From NCBI RefSeq assembly GCF_010645075.1, contig NZ_JAADZV010000012.1:1-64000 (forward strand): a stretch of 64,000 bases of DNA, written 5' to 3'. A program made the translations under genes and the position numbers. This DNA is from Flavobacterium limi (GTDB lineage Bacteria; Bacteroidota; Bacteroidia; Flavobacteriales; Flavobacteriaceae). Positions 9,465 to 18,792 of the stretch are shown here, piece by piece. Under the pieces are notes generated by a model. It was not told where the DNA came from. It worked only from the letters and a program-made list of their open reading frames with translations, and did not search any database. Each line of letters begins with the position of its first letter. Positions within the stretch are counted from its first letter, which is position 1.

Positions 9465-10439
9465 ATGAAAAAATTAATAGTATCCTTAGTACTCCTAGCT
9501 GTAACATCAGGTTACAGCCAGGAGTTAAACCTACCGGTGTTTACGCAGTATTTAGCAGATAATCCTTTTGTGATTTCACCAGCCTATGCGGGTATTGGTG
9601 ATAACGTTAGAATAAGGCTTAACGGACTGACTCAGTGGGTTGGAATTAAAGACGCCCCGGATAACCAGTCTGCTTATGTTGATTTCAGGCTTCTTGATCG
9701 TTCAGGAGTTGGTATTTCAGTTTACAACGATAAAAACGGTTACACCAGACAAACAGGTGCCAAAGTTTCGTTTGCCCATCATATCATTTTAGACTATTAT
9801 TCTAAACAATATATGTCTTTTGGTATTTCGTATAACTTTAATAATTTTAGGATCGATACAGACGAATTTGATACTGATATCGAACATCCTGTTTTAGATC
9901 CTGCTATTACTAATGATCGTTATACTGCAAACAATAACTTTGACATTAGTGCGCTGTACCGTAATAAAAACTTTTATTTAAGTTTTAATGCGAATAACGT
10001 TTTGAAGAAAAACACGAACAAATTTAGAGGTGTTGAACCAGATTTACTTTCTAACTATCAGGTATATACTGGCTTTACATTTAGAGATGCGGAAAACAAT
10101 CGTATCGAGTACGAGCCTTCTGTTTTTTATCAGTATTTTGCCAGTGATAAACGTTCAGCTACCGATATCAACTTTAAGTACAGACGTTATAATCGTTATG
10201 AAGATTATTATTGGATCGGGGTTTCGTATCGTATGCTTAATGACCAGTTTCCAAAACCCTTGTCATTGGGACCAATGGCAGGTTTTATGAAATCCAAGAT
10301 CTATTTCGCATATTCCTATCAGGTAATGTTTAACGATTTAGGATATTACAACTCCGGAACCCATGTAGTCACTTTAGGATTTGATTTCCTTCAGGCGTTA
10401 AGCAGCTGTCCTTGTACGGATAGTCCTGTACATGATTAA
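9465..10439 (+). CDS. sprF: PorP/SprF family type IX secretion outer-membrane protein
   Basis: This 324-residue protein has a signal peptide (MKKLIVSLVLLAVTSGYSQ) and the family start LPVFTQYLADNPFVISPAYAG, followed by alternating strands expected of an outer-membrane beta-barrel. Characterised PorP/SprF proteins dock one T9SS cargo with a type B C-terminal domain. sprF directly follows sprB in gliding flavobacteria and is needed for SprB surface display. Here it starts 43 nt after the adhesin gene, consistent with co-transcription. The ATG at 9465 was chosen because the signal peptide begins there; in-frame ATGs at 9438 and further upstream would add a charged N-terminal tail. Confidence 0.92.
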   Translation: MKKLIVSLVLLAVTSGYSQELNLPVFTQYLADNPFVISPAYAGIGDNVRIRLNGLTQWVGIKDAPDNQSAYVDFRLLDRSGVGISVYNDKNGYTRQTGAKVSFAHHIILDYYSKQYMSFGISYNFNNFRIDTDEFDTDIEHPVLDPAITNDRYTANNNFDISALYRNKNFYLSFNANNVLKKNTNKFRGVEPDLLSNYQVYTGFTFRDAENNRIEYEPSVFYQYFASDKRSATDINFKYRRYNRYEDYYWIGVSYRMLNDQFPKPLSLGPMAGFMKSKIYFAYSYQVMFNDLGYYNSGTHVVTLGFDFLQALSSCPCTDSPVHD

Positions 10440-10490
10440 TAATTTATACAAACTACTGGATTATTTTCTTTCTAAAAAATTATTTTCAAA

Positions 10491-10530
10491 ACGAGCAATT
10501 ATTTCTTTTATAGTAATTGCTCGTTTTTTT
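10491..10530 (+). terminator. Intrinsic terminator after sprF
   Basis: A perfect 11-bp stem, ACGAGCAATTA (10491-10501) with TAATTGCTCGT (10514-10524), closes a 12-nt loop. A run of seven T follows at once. It ends the sprB-sprF unit. Confidence 0.88.
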
Positions 10531-10792
10531 CTATTTGCCTTTCCGGAAATTAGATTTTCTATACAATAACTTAGGCTTTAGAATAGTCCAATTACATTTT
10601 ACTCTTCCATATACTTTAATTGAGGAAGAACATTAGATTGTAAAAAAACTTTTCAATATTATAATTGTTCATATGCCTTAAAAAATGTGTTTAATATTTA
10701 ATAAAGAAATTTATTTGTGAAATTACAACGATTTCGTTCCTGAAATTATCAGTTTTTTAGTTTTCTCCAATTTATGAGAACCTTAAAAGTTC

Positions 10793-10800
10793 TATATTTG
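10793..10800 (+). promoter_or_regulatory. pgk promoter -7 element TATATTTG
   Basis: This is an exact match to the Bacteroidota -7 consensus TAnnTTTG, 36 nt before the pgk ATG. A clear -33 TTG is not visible. Confidence 0.55.
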
Positions 10801-10835
10801 TTTTTCTTTCAAAAAAAACCATAAATAATTATCAA

Positions 10836-12023
10836 ATGAAAACTCTAAACGATTTCGATTTTAAAAATAAAAAAGCAATTATCCGTGTTGATTTTAATGT
10901 GCCTTTGGATGAAAACTTCAATGTAACAGATGCTACACGTATTGAAGCGGCAAAACCAACTATTGATGCAATTCTGGCTCAGGGCGGAAGCGTAATTTTG
11001 ATGTCACACTTAGGGCGACCAAAAGGTGCTGAAGAAAAATATTCATTAAAGCATATTTTAAAGAAAGCTTCTGAAATTTTAGGTGTTCAGGTTAAATTTG
11101 CTGAAAACTGTGTTGGAGAACCTGCTCAGGCTGCAGCAAAAGATTTGAAACCAGGTGAAGTGCTTTTACTTGAAAATTTACGTTTTCACGCTGAAGAAGA
11201 AGCTGGAGATGTAGCTTTCGCTAAAGCACTAGCTTCTCTTGGAGATATTTATGTAAATGATGCATTTGGAACAGCTCACAGAGCACACGCTTCAACAACT
11301 ATCATCGCACAATTTTTCCCAACTGAAAAATGTTTTGGAACATTACTGGCAAAAGAAATCGACAGTTTAAATAAAGTATTGAATAACAGTGAAAAACCTG
11401 TAGTTGCAGTTTTAGGAGGTTCTAAAGTTTCTTCTAAAATCACGGTTATCGAAAATATCCTGGATAAAGTTGACCACATGATTATTGGTGGTGGTATGAC
11501 TTTTACATTCATCAAAGCACAGGGTGGAAAAATTGGAGAGTCTATCTGCGAAGATGATAAATTAGATTTAGCTCTTGATATTCTAAAGGCAGCTAAAGAA
11601 AAAGGAGTTCAGATTCACATTCCGGTTGATGTAATTGCAGCTGATGATTTTTCAAACTCAGCAAATACACAAGTTGTAGATGTAACAGCAATTCCTGATG
11701 GATGGCAAGGTCTGGATGCAGGTCCAAAATCTTTAGAGAACTTTAAAAAAGTAATTTTAGAGTCTAAAACAATTTTATGGAATGGTCCATTGGGTGTTTT
11801 TGAAATGGAAACTTTTTCAAAAGGAACAATCGCTTTAGGTGATTATATTGCTGAAGCTACAGCTAATGGAGCATTCTCTTTAGTAGGGGGAGGAGATTCT
11901 GTTGCAGCAGTAAAACAATTCGGTTTTGAAGACAAAATGAGCTATGTATCTACCGGTGGTGGAGCAATGTTAGAGATGTTAGAAGGAAGAGTTTTACCTG
12001 GAATAGCAGCTATTCAAGATTAA
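10836..12023 (+). CDS. pgk: Phosphoglycerate kinase
   Basis: This 395-residue protein has the standard bacterial length. It transfers phosphate from 1,3-bisphosphoglycerate to ADP in glycolysis, in the cytoplasm. N-terminal substrate-side motifs are clear: RVDFNVPLD (residues about 18-26), SHLGRPKG and LLENLRFHAEEE. The nucleotide-binding part shows VLGGSKVSSKI, NGPLGVFEME and the GGGDSVAAV glycine motif, and it ends in STGGGAMLEMLEG. It stands alone between its own promoter and that of the downstream transglycosylase. Confidence 0.98.
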   Translation: MKTLNDFDFKNKKAIIRVDFNVPLDENFNVTDATRIEAAKPTIDAILAQGGSVILMSHLGRPKGAEEKYSLKHILKKASEILGVQVKFAENCVGEPAQAAAKDLKPGEVLLLENLRFHAEEEAGDVAFAKALASLGDIYVNDAFGTAHRAHASTTIIAQFFPTEKCFGTLLAKEIDSLNKVLNNSEKPVVAVLGGSKVSSKITVIENILDKVDHMIIGGGMTFTFIKAQGGKIGESICEDDKLDLALDILKAAKEKGVQIHIPVDVIAADDFSNSANTQVVDVTAIPDGWQGLDAGPKSLENFKKVILESKTILWNGPLGVFEMETFSKGTIALGDYIAEATANGAFSLVGGGDSVAAVKQFGFEDKMSYVSTGGGAMLEMLEGRVLPGIAAIQD

Positions 12024-12072
12024 AAATATAACAATTAACATTTTTTTTAACGTTTTTTACGCATATTCTACT

Positions 12073-12080
12073 TAGATTTG
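12073..12080 (+). promoter_or_regulatory. -7 element TAGATTTG before the transglycosylase gene
   Basis: Matches TAnnTTTG and lies 53 nt upstream of the ATG at 12134. The upstream in-frame ATG at 12104 would leave only a 23-nt leader, so the signal-peptide start at 12134 is preferred. Confidence 0.5.
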
Positions 12081-12133
12081 TAAAATACCACTTCTGTAAT
12101 TCTTTGGATTATAGAATTTTAAAAAAATGTTAT

Positions 12134-13939
12134 ATGATTATAAGAAAAATTTCCTTAGCCGTTTCAGTCTTTTTTTCAATAGCTGGTTTTGCACAAGATG
12201 TAGTAAAAACAGATACCGAAATAAAGTCTGAAATAAAGATTTCGTACTTAGATTCAGTAAAAAACACATTTGTAAAAAATGACTTAGCCATTAGGGTAGA
12301 TAGTCTTTGGATGAATGAATTAACAAGTCTGGATATATATGATGATCTGACTAAGGATATTCAAACAATCAATAAAGATATTACAGTTGATCAGGAATTA
12401 CCAACTGAGCTTTTAAAGCAAAGGCTTCAGGTAATGAATGAAAAGTCACCTTTTGAAATAGAATACAATCAGGGACTGGAGAATATAATAAAGTCATTTC
12501 TTAAGAATAGAAAAAAATCGTTTTCCCGATTAATGGCTTTGTCAGAATATTACTTTCCAATATTTGAGGATGCGTTTGCAAAACAGAATGTTCCTTTGGA
12601 AATTAAATATTTAGCCGTTGTAGAATCTGCTTTAAATCCTAAAGCAGTTTCTAAAATGGGCGCCACAGGACTTTGGCAATTCATGTATGCTACAGGAAAG
12701 CAATACGAACTTAAAATTGATTCCTATATTGATGAACGCAGCGACCCGCTTAAAGCAACTGCAGCCGCATCTGAGTACATGACTAAAATGTTCAGTATTT
12801 TTGGTGATTGGGAACTGGTTCTGGCTTCATACAATTCAGGTCCTGGAAACGTAACCAAAGCAATTCGCCGTTCAGGTGGAAAAACTAAATACTGGGATAT
12901 CCGAAATTACCTTCCTAAAGAAACACAAGGATATGTTCCTGCCTTTTTAGCGACAATGTATCTTTTTGAATACCATAAAGAACACGGAATTAATCCTGAA
13001 AGAGCAGTTGTCAAAAACTTTGAAACAGATACTATTCGCATCAAAGAAAAAATGTCTTTTAAACAAATTGCCGATTTGTTAGACATGCCGCAATCACAAT
13101 TAGAACTTCTAAACCCTTCATACAAACTAAAAATAGTTCCTTTTTATCAGAATGAACAGCATTTTTTACGTTTGCCAAAAGATAAGGTTGCCACTTTTGT
13201 AGCTAACGAGGATAAAATTTATGCTTACGCAAAATATGACTCCGGGATTTATAAAATGCCTTCTCGCCTGGCACAGAAAGTAACTCCTAAAGTAAAGGCA
13301 AAACCAGTAAAAGTTCCTGAACCATTAGATCTTGAATCTTATATAGTTCAAAAAGGAGACAATTTAAGTTCAATTGCTCAAAAGTATGATGTTGCTGTAG
13401 CAGATATTAAAGAATGGAACAATCTTAAAAGCAATGCGCTGGTATTAGGCAGATCTTTAAAAATAAAGCCTAAGGATTTAGTTTCTAAAAATTCTCAGGA
13501 AGTAATTAAAAAACCTACTGAAGGAGCAATAGCATCTGCAGAAACAGCAGATAAAAATGAAATCGAGGTTGAATACGTTGTGAAAAGCGGAGACAATCTG
13601 GGTAATATTGCTAAAAAATTTGGTGTAACACTGGCAGACTTGAAAGAATGGAATAACCTTACCTCAAATAATCTGGCACTGGGTAAATCTTTAATTGTTT
13701 CCAAAAAGGAAACTACTGTTGTTGAAACGACAGCCGTGGCTTCTAATTCAATTGATTCATTTAAGAAAAAAGCAACTTCTGCAAAAACTATTGGAGAAGA
13801 TTACTATGTTAAAAAAGGAGATTCATTATATAGTATTTCAAAAAAATATCCTGGCGTGACCATTTCAGATATCAAAAAATGGAACGGAATTAAAGACGAG
13901 GATATAAAACCAGGAATGAAGCTTAAAATAAACGGATAA
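12134..13939 (+). CDS. Membrane/periplasmic lytic transglycosylase with three LysM domains (MltD-like)
   Basis: This 601-residue exported enzyme is predicted to cleave peptidoglycan glycan strands with 1,6-anhydro ring formation. It has a signal peptide (MIIRKISLAVSVFFSIAGFAQ). The SLT domain lies at about residues 140-270: VESALNPKAVSKMGATGLWQ holds the catalytic Glu, and SYNSGPGNV follows. A linker leads to three LysM domains: YIVQKGDNLSSIAQKYDV, YVVKSGDNLGNIAKKFGV and YYVKKGDSLYSISKKYPG. Length and order fit the MltD group. It could be co-transcribed with the downstream lipoprotein gene, although that gene has its own -7 element. Confidence 0.93.
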   Translation: MIIRKISLAVSVFFSIAGFAQDVVKTDTEIKSEIKISYLDSVKNTFVKNDLAIRVDSLWMNELTSLDIYDDLTKDIQTINKDITVDQELPTELLKQRLQVMNEKSPFEIEYNQGLENIIKSFLKNRKKSFSRLMALSEYYFPIFEDAFAKQNVPLEIKYLAVVESALNPKAVSKMGATGLWQFMYATGKQYELKIDSYIDERSDPLKATAAASEYMTKMFSIFGDWELVLASYNSGPGNVTKAIRRSGGKTKYWDIRNYLPKETQGYVPAFLATMYLFEYHKEHGINPERAVVKNFETDTIRIKEKMSFKQIADLLDMPQSQLELLNPSYKLKIVPFYQNEQHFLRLPKDKVATFVANEDKIYAYAKYDSGIYKMPSRLAQKVTPKVKAKPVKVPEPLDLESYIVQKGDNLSSIAQKYDVAVADIKEWNNLKSNALVLGRSLKIKPKDLVSKNSQEVIKKPTEGAIASAETADKNEIEVEYVVKSGDNLGNIAKKFGVTLADLKEWNNLTSNNLALGKSLIVSKKETTVVETTAVASNSIDSFKKKATSAKTIGEDYYVKKGDSLYSISKKYPGVTISDIKKWNGIKDEDIKPGMKLKING

Positions 13940-13953
13940 TAAAAAATCTTACC

Positions 13954-13961
13954 TAAATTTG
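13954..13961 (+). promoter_or_regulatory. -7 element TAAATTTG before the DUF4837-type gene
   Basis: Exact TAnnTTTG match, 16 nt before the ATG at 13978 and 25 nt before the alternative ATG at 13987. Confidence 0.45.
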
Positions 13962-13977
13962 GGTTTTATTTCATAAA

Positions 13978-14961
13978 ATGATAAAAATGAATAAAACCCA
14001 TTTTTTATTTCTGCTACTTTCAGTCTTACTGGTTTCCTGTTTTCAAAAAAACGAGAATCAGGCACAGCCAAAACCAGGTAAAACCAATACAATCTCTATT
14101 ATAATTGATGATCAGTTGTGGTATGGCGAAGTAGGTGACAGCATTCGGAATAAGTTTGCTTCACCTGTTTTAGGCCTTACACAAGAAGAACCTTTGTTTA
14201 CTATCAATCAATATCCCGCAAAATTGCTGGAAGGTTTTGTAACTGATAGCAGAAGTATTATTGTAGTTAAAAAGTCGACTACAGACAAATTTGAGGTTAA
14301 AACAAATGTAAAATCATTGCCGTACAATACGTTTCGAATTTATGGTAAATCAATTGAAGAGATAATCTGCAGTATCGAAATGAATTCAGCCGAAATCATT
14401 AAAGCGATTCGGGAAACAGAAATTAAGAAGATACAGCAGGAAAACAGTAGATCACTTTTGAATCCTGCCGTTATCAAAAATAAATTTCATATTAATCTGC
14501 AAATCCCGACAGCATATGAATACATGCTGCACAAGAAAAATTTCATCTGGCTTAAAAAAGAAATAATTAGTGGAAACACTAGCTTGCTTATTTATCAGGT
14601 TCCCTTAAAAAAACTCACCAAAAATTCAAATATAGTAGGCAATATTATCAAAATGCGTGACTCTGTAGGACATTACATAAAAGGTCGCGAACCCGGTACA
14701 CAAATGATTACAGGCGAAGATTATGCACCCTATTTTTCAATTACTACATTAAACGGAAAAAAAACATTTGAAACCAAAGGAACCTGGGAACTAAAAAACG
14801 ATTTTATGACAGGGCCTTTTATCAACTATGCGATAATTGATGAAGCTTATAACCGAATTCTGGTCATAGAAGGTTTTTGTTATTCACCATCAAATCAGGA
14901 ACGGGATTTAATGTTAGAATTAGAAGCCATCATTAAATCAGTCAGAATAGATAACAGATAA
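13978..14961 (+). CDS. DUF4837-type lipoprotein of unknown function
   Basis: The 327-residue product starts with a lipoprotein signal (FLFLLLSVLLVSC), so it is predicted to be lipid-anchored. The segment SIIIDDQLWYGEVGDSIRNK and the following QEEPLFTINQYP resemble a family I recall as DUF4837, which is found in Flavobacteriia. The central region carries a repeated DSVGHYIKGREPGTQ-like stretch. No catalytic motif was recognised. Start: ATG at 13978 or 13987 (MNKTHF); both precede the same signal peptide. Confidence 0.7.
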   Translation: MIKMNKTHFLFLLLSVLLVSCFQKNENQAQPKPGKTNTISIIIDDQLWYGEVGDSIRNKFASPVLGLTQEEPLFTINQYPAKLLEGFVTDSRSIIVVKKSTTDKFEVKTNVKSLPYNTFRIYGKSIEEIICSIEMNSAEIIKAIRETEIKKIQQENSRSLLNPAVIKNKFHINLQIPTAYEYMLHKKNFIWLKKEIISGNTSLLIYQVPLKKLTKNSNIVGNIIKMRDSVGHYIKGREPGTQMITGEDYAPYFSITTLNGKKTFETKGTWELKNDFMTGPFINYAIIDEAYNRILVIEGFCYSPSNQERDLMLELEAIIKSVRIDNR

Positions 14962-14974
14962 TATTTATTTTTCG

Positions 14975-14982
14975 TACTTTTG
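14975..14982 (+). promoter_or_regulatory. -7 element TACTTTTG before the DUF1579-type gene
   Basis: Exact TAnnTTTG match, 28 nt upstream of the ATG at 15011. This form (TACTTTTG) recurs before plsC, hemH and feoA in the window. Confidence 0.55.
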
Positions 14983-15010
14983 GTTGTAACGAACATTTAA
15001 TCAATTAATT

Positions 15011-15652
15011 ATGAAAAATTTATTTATAACATTATTAATGTTAGTTCTATATTTTTCTTCCTGTAAAAAAGAAGTAAAAGCAGAGATAGAAAACACTAAT
15101 CCTGCTGATAGTATAAAAACACAAGATTCAATAGCTGAAACACCTCTAGATTCTACAGCACAGATGAAAGCGTGGATGGATTATGCTACACCAGGCTCTC
15201 CACATAAAATGATGGCTGATGAAACCGGAACCTGGAATTGTGATATGACATTCTGGCAAGAAGAAGGTGGTAAACCGGAAAAAGCAACTTCTACGGCAAA
15301 TATTAAAATGATTCTTGGAGGACGTTATCAGGAAGCTAATTATCAGGGAACCATGATGGGACAGCCATTTGAAGGAAAATCAACATTGGCCTACAATAAT
15401 GCAAGCAAAGAATATACGACTACTTTTATTGATAACATGGGTACTGGTATGATGATTGCTTCAGGTAAATATGATGATAAGACTAATAGCATGGAACTTA
15501 AAGGTGACATGGTAAATCCGGTAAACGGAAAAAAAACACCATATCGTGAAGTCTACACTATTGTGGATGCAACTACCCGTAAAATGGAAATGTACGATAC
15601 AAAAAATGGTAAGGAATATAAAAGCATGGAAATCATTATGAAGAAGAAATAG
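15011..15652 (+). CDS. DUF1579-type lipoprotein
   Basis: This 213-residue protein has a lipoprotein signal ending FSSC. A short Asp/Thr-rich linker leads to a domain with GTWNCDMTFWQEEGG, MILGGRYQEANYQGTMMG and GKSTLAYNN. This pattern matches DUF1579, a beta-rich fold of unknown role found in many bacteria. It has its own promoter and a strong terminator, so it is probably monocistronic. Confidence 0.75.
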   Translation: MKNLFITLLMLVLYFSSCKKEVKAEIENTNPADSIKTQDSIAETPLDSTAQMKAWMDYATPGSPHKMMADETGTWNCDMTFWQEEGGKPEKATSTANIKMILGGRYQEANYQGTMMGQPFEGKSTLAYNNASKEYTTTFIDNMGTGMMIASGKYDDKTNSMELKGDMVNPVNGKKTPYREVYTIVDATTRKMEMYDTKNGKEYKSMEIIMKKK

Positions 15653-15673
15653 TCTGAACTCTTACTTAAAAAG

Positions 15674-15712
15674 AAAAATTTCCCGATTGCGTGATGTAAT
15701 CGGGATTTTTTT
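15674..15712 (+). terminator. Intrinsic terminator after the DUF1579-type gene
   Basis: TCCCGATT (15681-15688) pairs with AATCGGGA (15699-15706) around a 10-nt loop, followed by seven T. A-rich sequence upstream lets the stem extend into the U-run. Confidence 0.85.
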
Positions 15713-15747
15713 GAAATAGAATATTCTTTATGTTTTAGTTTTTAAAT

Positions 15748-15755
15748 TAATTTTG
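15748..15755 (+). promoter_or_regulatory. -7 element TAATTTTG before the ElaA-like gene
   Basis: Exact TAnnTTTG match, 38 nt before the ATG at 15794. Confidence 0.5.
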
Positions 15756-15793
15756 CCCTCTCAAATTACAATAAATAGTAAAATAATACGCAA

Positions 15794-16240
15794 ATGGAAT
15801 TAAAATGGAAAATAAAGCCTTTTGAGGCATTAACTGTTGATGAGCTATATGATTTGCTAAAACTAAGAAGTGAAATCTTTGTCGTGGAGCAAAATTGCGT
15901 TTATTTGGATATTGATGGTAAAGACAAGAAAGCTTTGCACTTAATAGGTGAATATGATGGTAAAATCGTTGCTTATGTCAGATTATTTGATGCCGGAATT
16001 AGTTATGATAACGCTTCAATAGGAAGAGTGGTTGTTAATGCCAATTATCGAGACAGAAAGTGGGGGCATGATTTAATGCGTGAAGCTATTGCAGCGATAA
16101 AATCTAATTTTGGAAAAGATAAAATTACAATTGGAGCACAGTTATACCTGAAGAAATTCTACGAAAGCCACGGATTTATACAAACCAGTGAAATGTATCT
16201 GGAAGATGATATTCCGCATATTGAAATGCAACTCAATTAA
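15794..16240 (+). CDS. ElaA-type GNAT family N-acetyltransferase
   Basis: This 148-residue cytoplasmic protein has the ElaA N-terminal pattern LYDLLKLRSEIFVVEQNCVY followed by DIDGKDKKALHL. The GNAT core has IGRVVVNANYRDRKWGHDLM, which binds acetyl-CoA. In the usual R/Q-x-x-G-x-G/A motif the second position is unusual here (RDRKWGHDL). The C-terminal KKFYESHGFIQ is typical. The substrate is unknown. Its TAA overlaps the convergent ompA-like gene's stop: bases 16238-16239 serve both genes. Confidence 0.88.
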   Translation: MELKWKIKPFEALTVDELYDLLKLRSEIFVVEQNCVYLDIDGKDKKALHLIGEYDGKIVAYVRLFDAGISYDNASIGRVVVNANYRDRKWGHDLMREAIAAIKSNFGKDKITIGAQLYLKKFYESHGFIQTSEMYLEDDIPHIEMQLN

Positions 16241-17040
16241 ATCTTAGTAATTTTAAACTCAACCCTCCTGTCTAATTCATCTCCTTTTTTAAGCGGATAT
16301 TTGTTTCCACAGCCCTGATAGGTCATACGGCTTTTGGATATTTTTTTAGATGATAAATAGAAAAATACGGTTTTGGCACGGTTCCAGGAAAGCCTTCTTT
16401 CGTTATTTTCGCGGTCTATGCCATCTGTGTAAACTTCGGGTGTACAACAGACATGGCCTCTGATTTCAAACTGAATGCTTTTTCTGGATTGCAGAATGGT
16501 GACAATTTTATCTAATTCTTTTTTAGAAGTTGTTGTTAATTTTGAACTTCCAAGATCAAACAATATGTTTTCCAGTAAAATTTTATCGCCTACTTTTAAT
16601 TCATTTTTCAGGGAGTTATGAATTCCTTTTCCAAAACTGTTTTTTTTAACAGCAATGAGGTCGACTCTGCGGTTTTTAGATCTTGTTTCGTATAAATTTT
16701 GTACGGTATCGGTCTTGATTATGACTCGGCCTTTTCCTTCCAGAATAATTATTTTACTTTTATTAAAACCATTTGCAACTAATATTTCCTGAACGGTATT
16801 GACACGGTCATAGGATAAACGGTAATTATATTCGTCATTGCCACGGTCATCACAATAGCCGTAAACTTGTATGGATTCTATTTTTGTTGTGTCTAAATTT
16901 TTTACAAAATCGGTAATAACTTTGGTTTGCTGATTGGTAAGAATGTATTTGTCAAAATCAAAATAAATGGTTTCGATGGGTTTTTGCTGCGCCGATAAAT
17001 TGTAAATAAATAACAGAAATAAGGCTCTACAAAGTTTCAT
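16237..17040 (-). CDS. OmpA-family protein with two peptidoglycan-binding-type domains
   Basis: The 267-residue product has a signal peptide (ALFLLFIYNLSAQQ). Two OmpA C-terminal-like domains follow. The first (about residues 20-130) has IYFDFDKYILT, GYCDDRGNDEYN and RSKNRRVDLI. The second (about 145-265) has ILFDLGSSKL, IRGHVCCTPEVYTDG and DELDRRVEFKI. Such domains bind diaminopimelate in peptidoglycan. No beta-barrel is present, so it is likely periplasmic. It lies 4 nt after ctpA, so the two are co-transcribed. The double domain and a Cys pair in the second domain are uncommon but not unique. Confidence 0.85.
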   Translation of the reverse strand: MKLCRALFLLFIYNLSAQQKPIETIYFDFDKYILTNQQTKVITDFVKNLDTTKIESIQVYGYCDDRGNDEYNYRLSYDRVNTVQEILVANGFNKSKIIILEGKGRVIIKTDTVQNLYETRSKNRRVDLIAVKKNSFGKGIHNSLKNELKVGDKILLENILFDLGSSKLTTTSKKELDKIVTILQSRKSIQFEIRGHVCCTPEVYTDGIDRENNERRLSWNRAKTVFFYLSSKKISKSRMTYQGCGNKYPLKKGDELDRRVEFKITKI

Positions 17041-17044
17041 TTTT

Positions 17045-18682
17045 TTACATCTTTAAAATCGTTTTGTACTCAGTTTGATTGTTTAAGACGGCTACCGCTT
17101 TTTTAATTTCTGAATTGTTTTTAATGTAATATTGATATAATCCTTCCTGATATTGGTATCTTTTGATGAGTTCCTCCAGAATCAGGTTTTTAATTTCTTT
17201 TTGATTTTTGTCCAATAATGTAGTTTCACTTTTTTCAAGCGCATTTAATAACTGCTTATATTCTATGACTATTGCTTCGTCAATTTGTTCGTTTTTGGCA
17301 GCAGCCAAAGTGTTTTTAAGCGCCAGTTCGGTTTCTGTATCAAATGTAAATTTATTGGTTTTTAAATATTGTTTGAAAGCGATATAATCTGCATCTGTGA
17401 TAGTTGGGATTTTATCACCTAAATTCGGGTTTTTGTAATAATAGGTTGTCGCATAATCAAAAATTCCGTCATTTTTCAATAAAGCATTTGTAATCGGACT
17501 CATTTTAGCTTCATCAAGTTCAATATCCGGCAAAACTCCACCGCCATCATACACCGTTCTTCCTTTTCTGGTTTTAAAAGCATTAAAGTTTTTAGAATCG
17601 GTTTTTTGGGCTACTCCGTTTTTGTCCTTATGTGCATAATCCAATGCCTGAATACAACGTCCGGAAGGAGTATAGTAACGGGAAATGGTCACTTTTAGCT
17701 GTGTTCCATAAGTTAATTCGACTGTACGTTGTACCAAACCTTTTCCAAAGCTGCGGCTTCCTAAAATCACCGCACGATCCAGGTCCTGCAAAGCCCCCGA
17801 AACAATTTCAGATGCCGAAGCACTTTTTCCGTTTACTAAAATGGCAAGCGGAATCTGGGTATCAATTGGTTCTTTGGTCGTTTTGTAAGTATTATTGTGT
17901 TTTTCAATTCGGGATTTTGTTGTTACAATCACCTCATTTTTGGGAACAAATAAATTACAGATATCAATAGCTTCATTTAATAATCCGCCCGGATTTCCTC
18001 TTAAGTCCAATACAATCTGTGTAGCGCCGTCACTTTTAAGTTTTTCAAGGGCTTCTTTTACTTCAAAAGCTGCTTTTCTGCTAAAATGTGCCAAAACTAT
18101 ATAGCCTGTTTTATCATCAATTTTTCCATAAAATGGAACAGACTTAATATCCACTTCGTCCAGAACCAAATCTGTAGTATATGTTTTTCCCTGACGAAGG
18201 TATTTTATTTTGATCTTGGTATTTTTCGTTCCTTTTAATAATTGCGAGGCATCATCTTTAAAATCGGCAATCAAAACATCCCCAATCTGAATAATTTCGT
18301 CCCCTGCTTTTAATCCCGCTTTATCTGCCGGATAGTTTTTGTACGGTTCGCGAACAATTAAGCGATCTTTTTTACGTGCAATCATAGCGCCAATTCCGGT
18401 ATATTCACCAGTATTGTTAATTTTAAAATTAACCACATCCTGTTCATTAAAATAAACCGTATAAGGATCTAAACTTCCCAGCATGCTTTTAATCCCTTTG
18501 TCCATCAGGTCACCCGGATTGGTTTCATCGACATAATTGGTATTAACGGCTTTAAATAAGGTCGTGAAAATTTCTATTTGCTTGGCAATTTCAAAAAAGT
18601 CTTCTTTGAAACTGGTTCCAATAAATAAAAATCCTGCGGCAGCGGCTGGTATGATGAATTTCTTTTTGAAATAAGGGTACAT
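17045..18682 (-). CDS. S41-family C-terminal processing protease (CtpA/Prc)
   Basis: This 545-residue periplasmic serine protease has an N-terminal membrane anchor or signal (IPAAAAGFLFIGTSF). The PDZ domain (about residues 85-165) includes YTGIGAMIARK and ADKAGLKAGDEI. The S41 core has VLDLRGNPGGLLNEAI, the catalytic Ser in NGKSASASEI and the catalytic Lys in GSRSFGKGLVQ about 25 residues on. A C-terminal helical extension completes it. The family trims or degrades envelope proteins. It heads an operon with the OmpA-type gene, and rnpA lies upstream on the same strand. Confidence 0.95.
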   Translation of the reverse strand: MYPYFKKKFIIPAAAAGFLFIGTSFKEDFFEIAKQIEIFTTLFKAVNTNYVDETNPGDLMDKGIKSMLGSLDPYTVYFNEQDVVNFKINNTGEYTGIGAMIARKKDRLIVREPYKNYPADKAGLKAGDEIIQIGDVLIADFKDDASQLLKGTKNTKIKIKYLRQGKTYTTDLVLDEVDIKSVPFYGKIDDKTGYIVLAHFSRKAAFEVKEALEKLKSDGATQIVLDLRGNPGGLLNEAIDICNLFVPKNEVIVTTKSRIEKHNNTYKTTKEPIDTQIPLAILVNGKSASASEIVSGALQDLDRAVILGSRSFGKGLVQRTVELTYGTQLKVTISRYYTPSGRCIQALDYAHKDKNGVAQKTDSKNFNAFKTRKGRTVYDGGGVLPDIELDEAKMSPITNALLKNDGIFDYATTYYYKNPNLGDKIPTITDADYIAFKQYLKTNKFTFDTETELALKNTLAAAKNEQIDEAIVIEYKQLLNALEKSETTLLDKNQKEIKNLILEELIKRYQYQEGLYQYYIKNNSEIKKAVAVLNNQTEYKTILKM

Positions 18683-18792
18683 AATTGTGAATTAAATTAT
18701 AGTGTACTAAAATAAGAATAAAAACATTAATTAAGGAGACTTGTATGAATGATTCTAAGCAGCTCTATTCAAAGATGTTGATGGCAAGTTTT

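Larger units (their letters stand above)
10440..10835. other. 396-nt intergenic region sprF-pgk
   Basis: This stretch holds no ORF or RNA gene that can be supported. It carries the sprF terminator (10491-10530) and the pgk promoter (10793-10800). The rest is AT-rich sequence with no clear repeat. Confidence 0.7.
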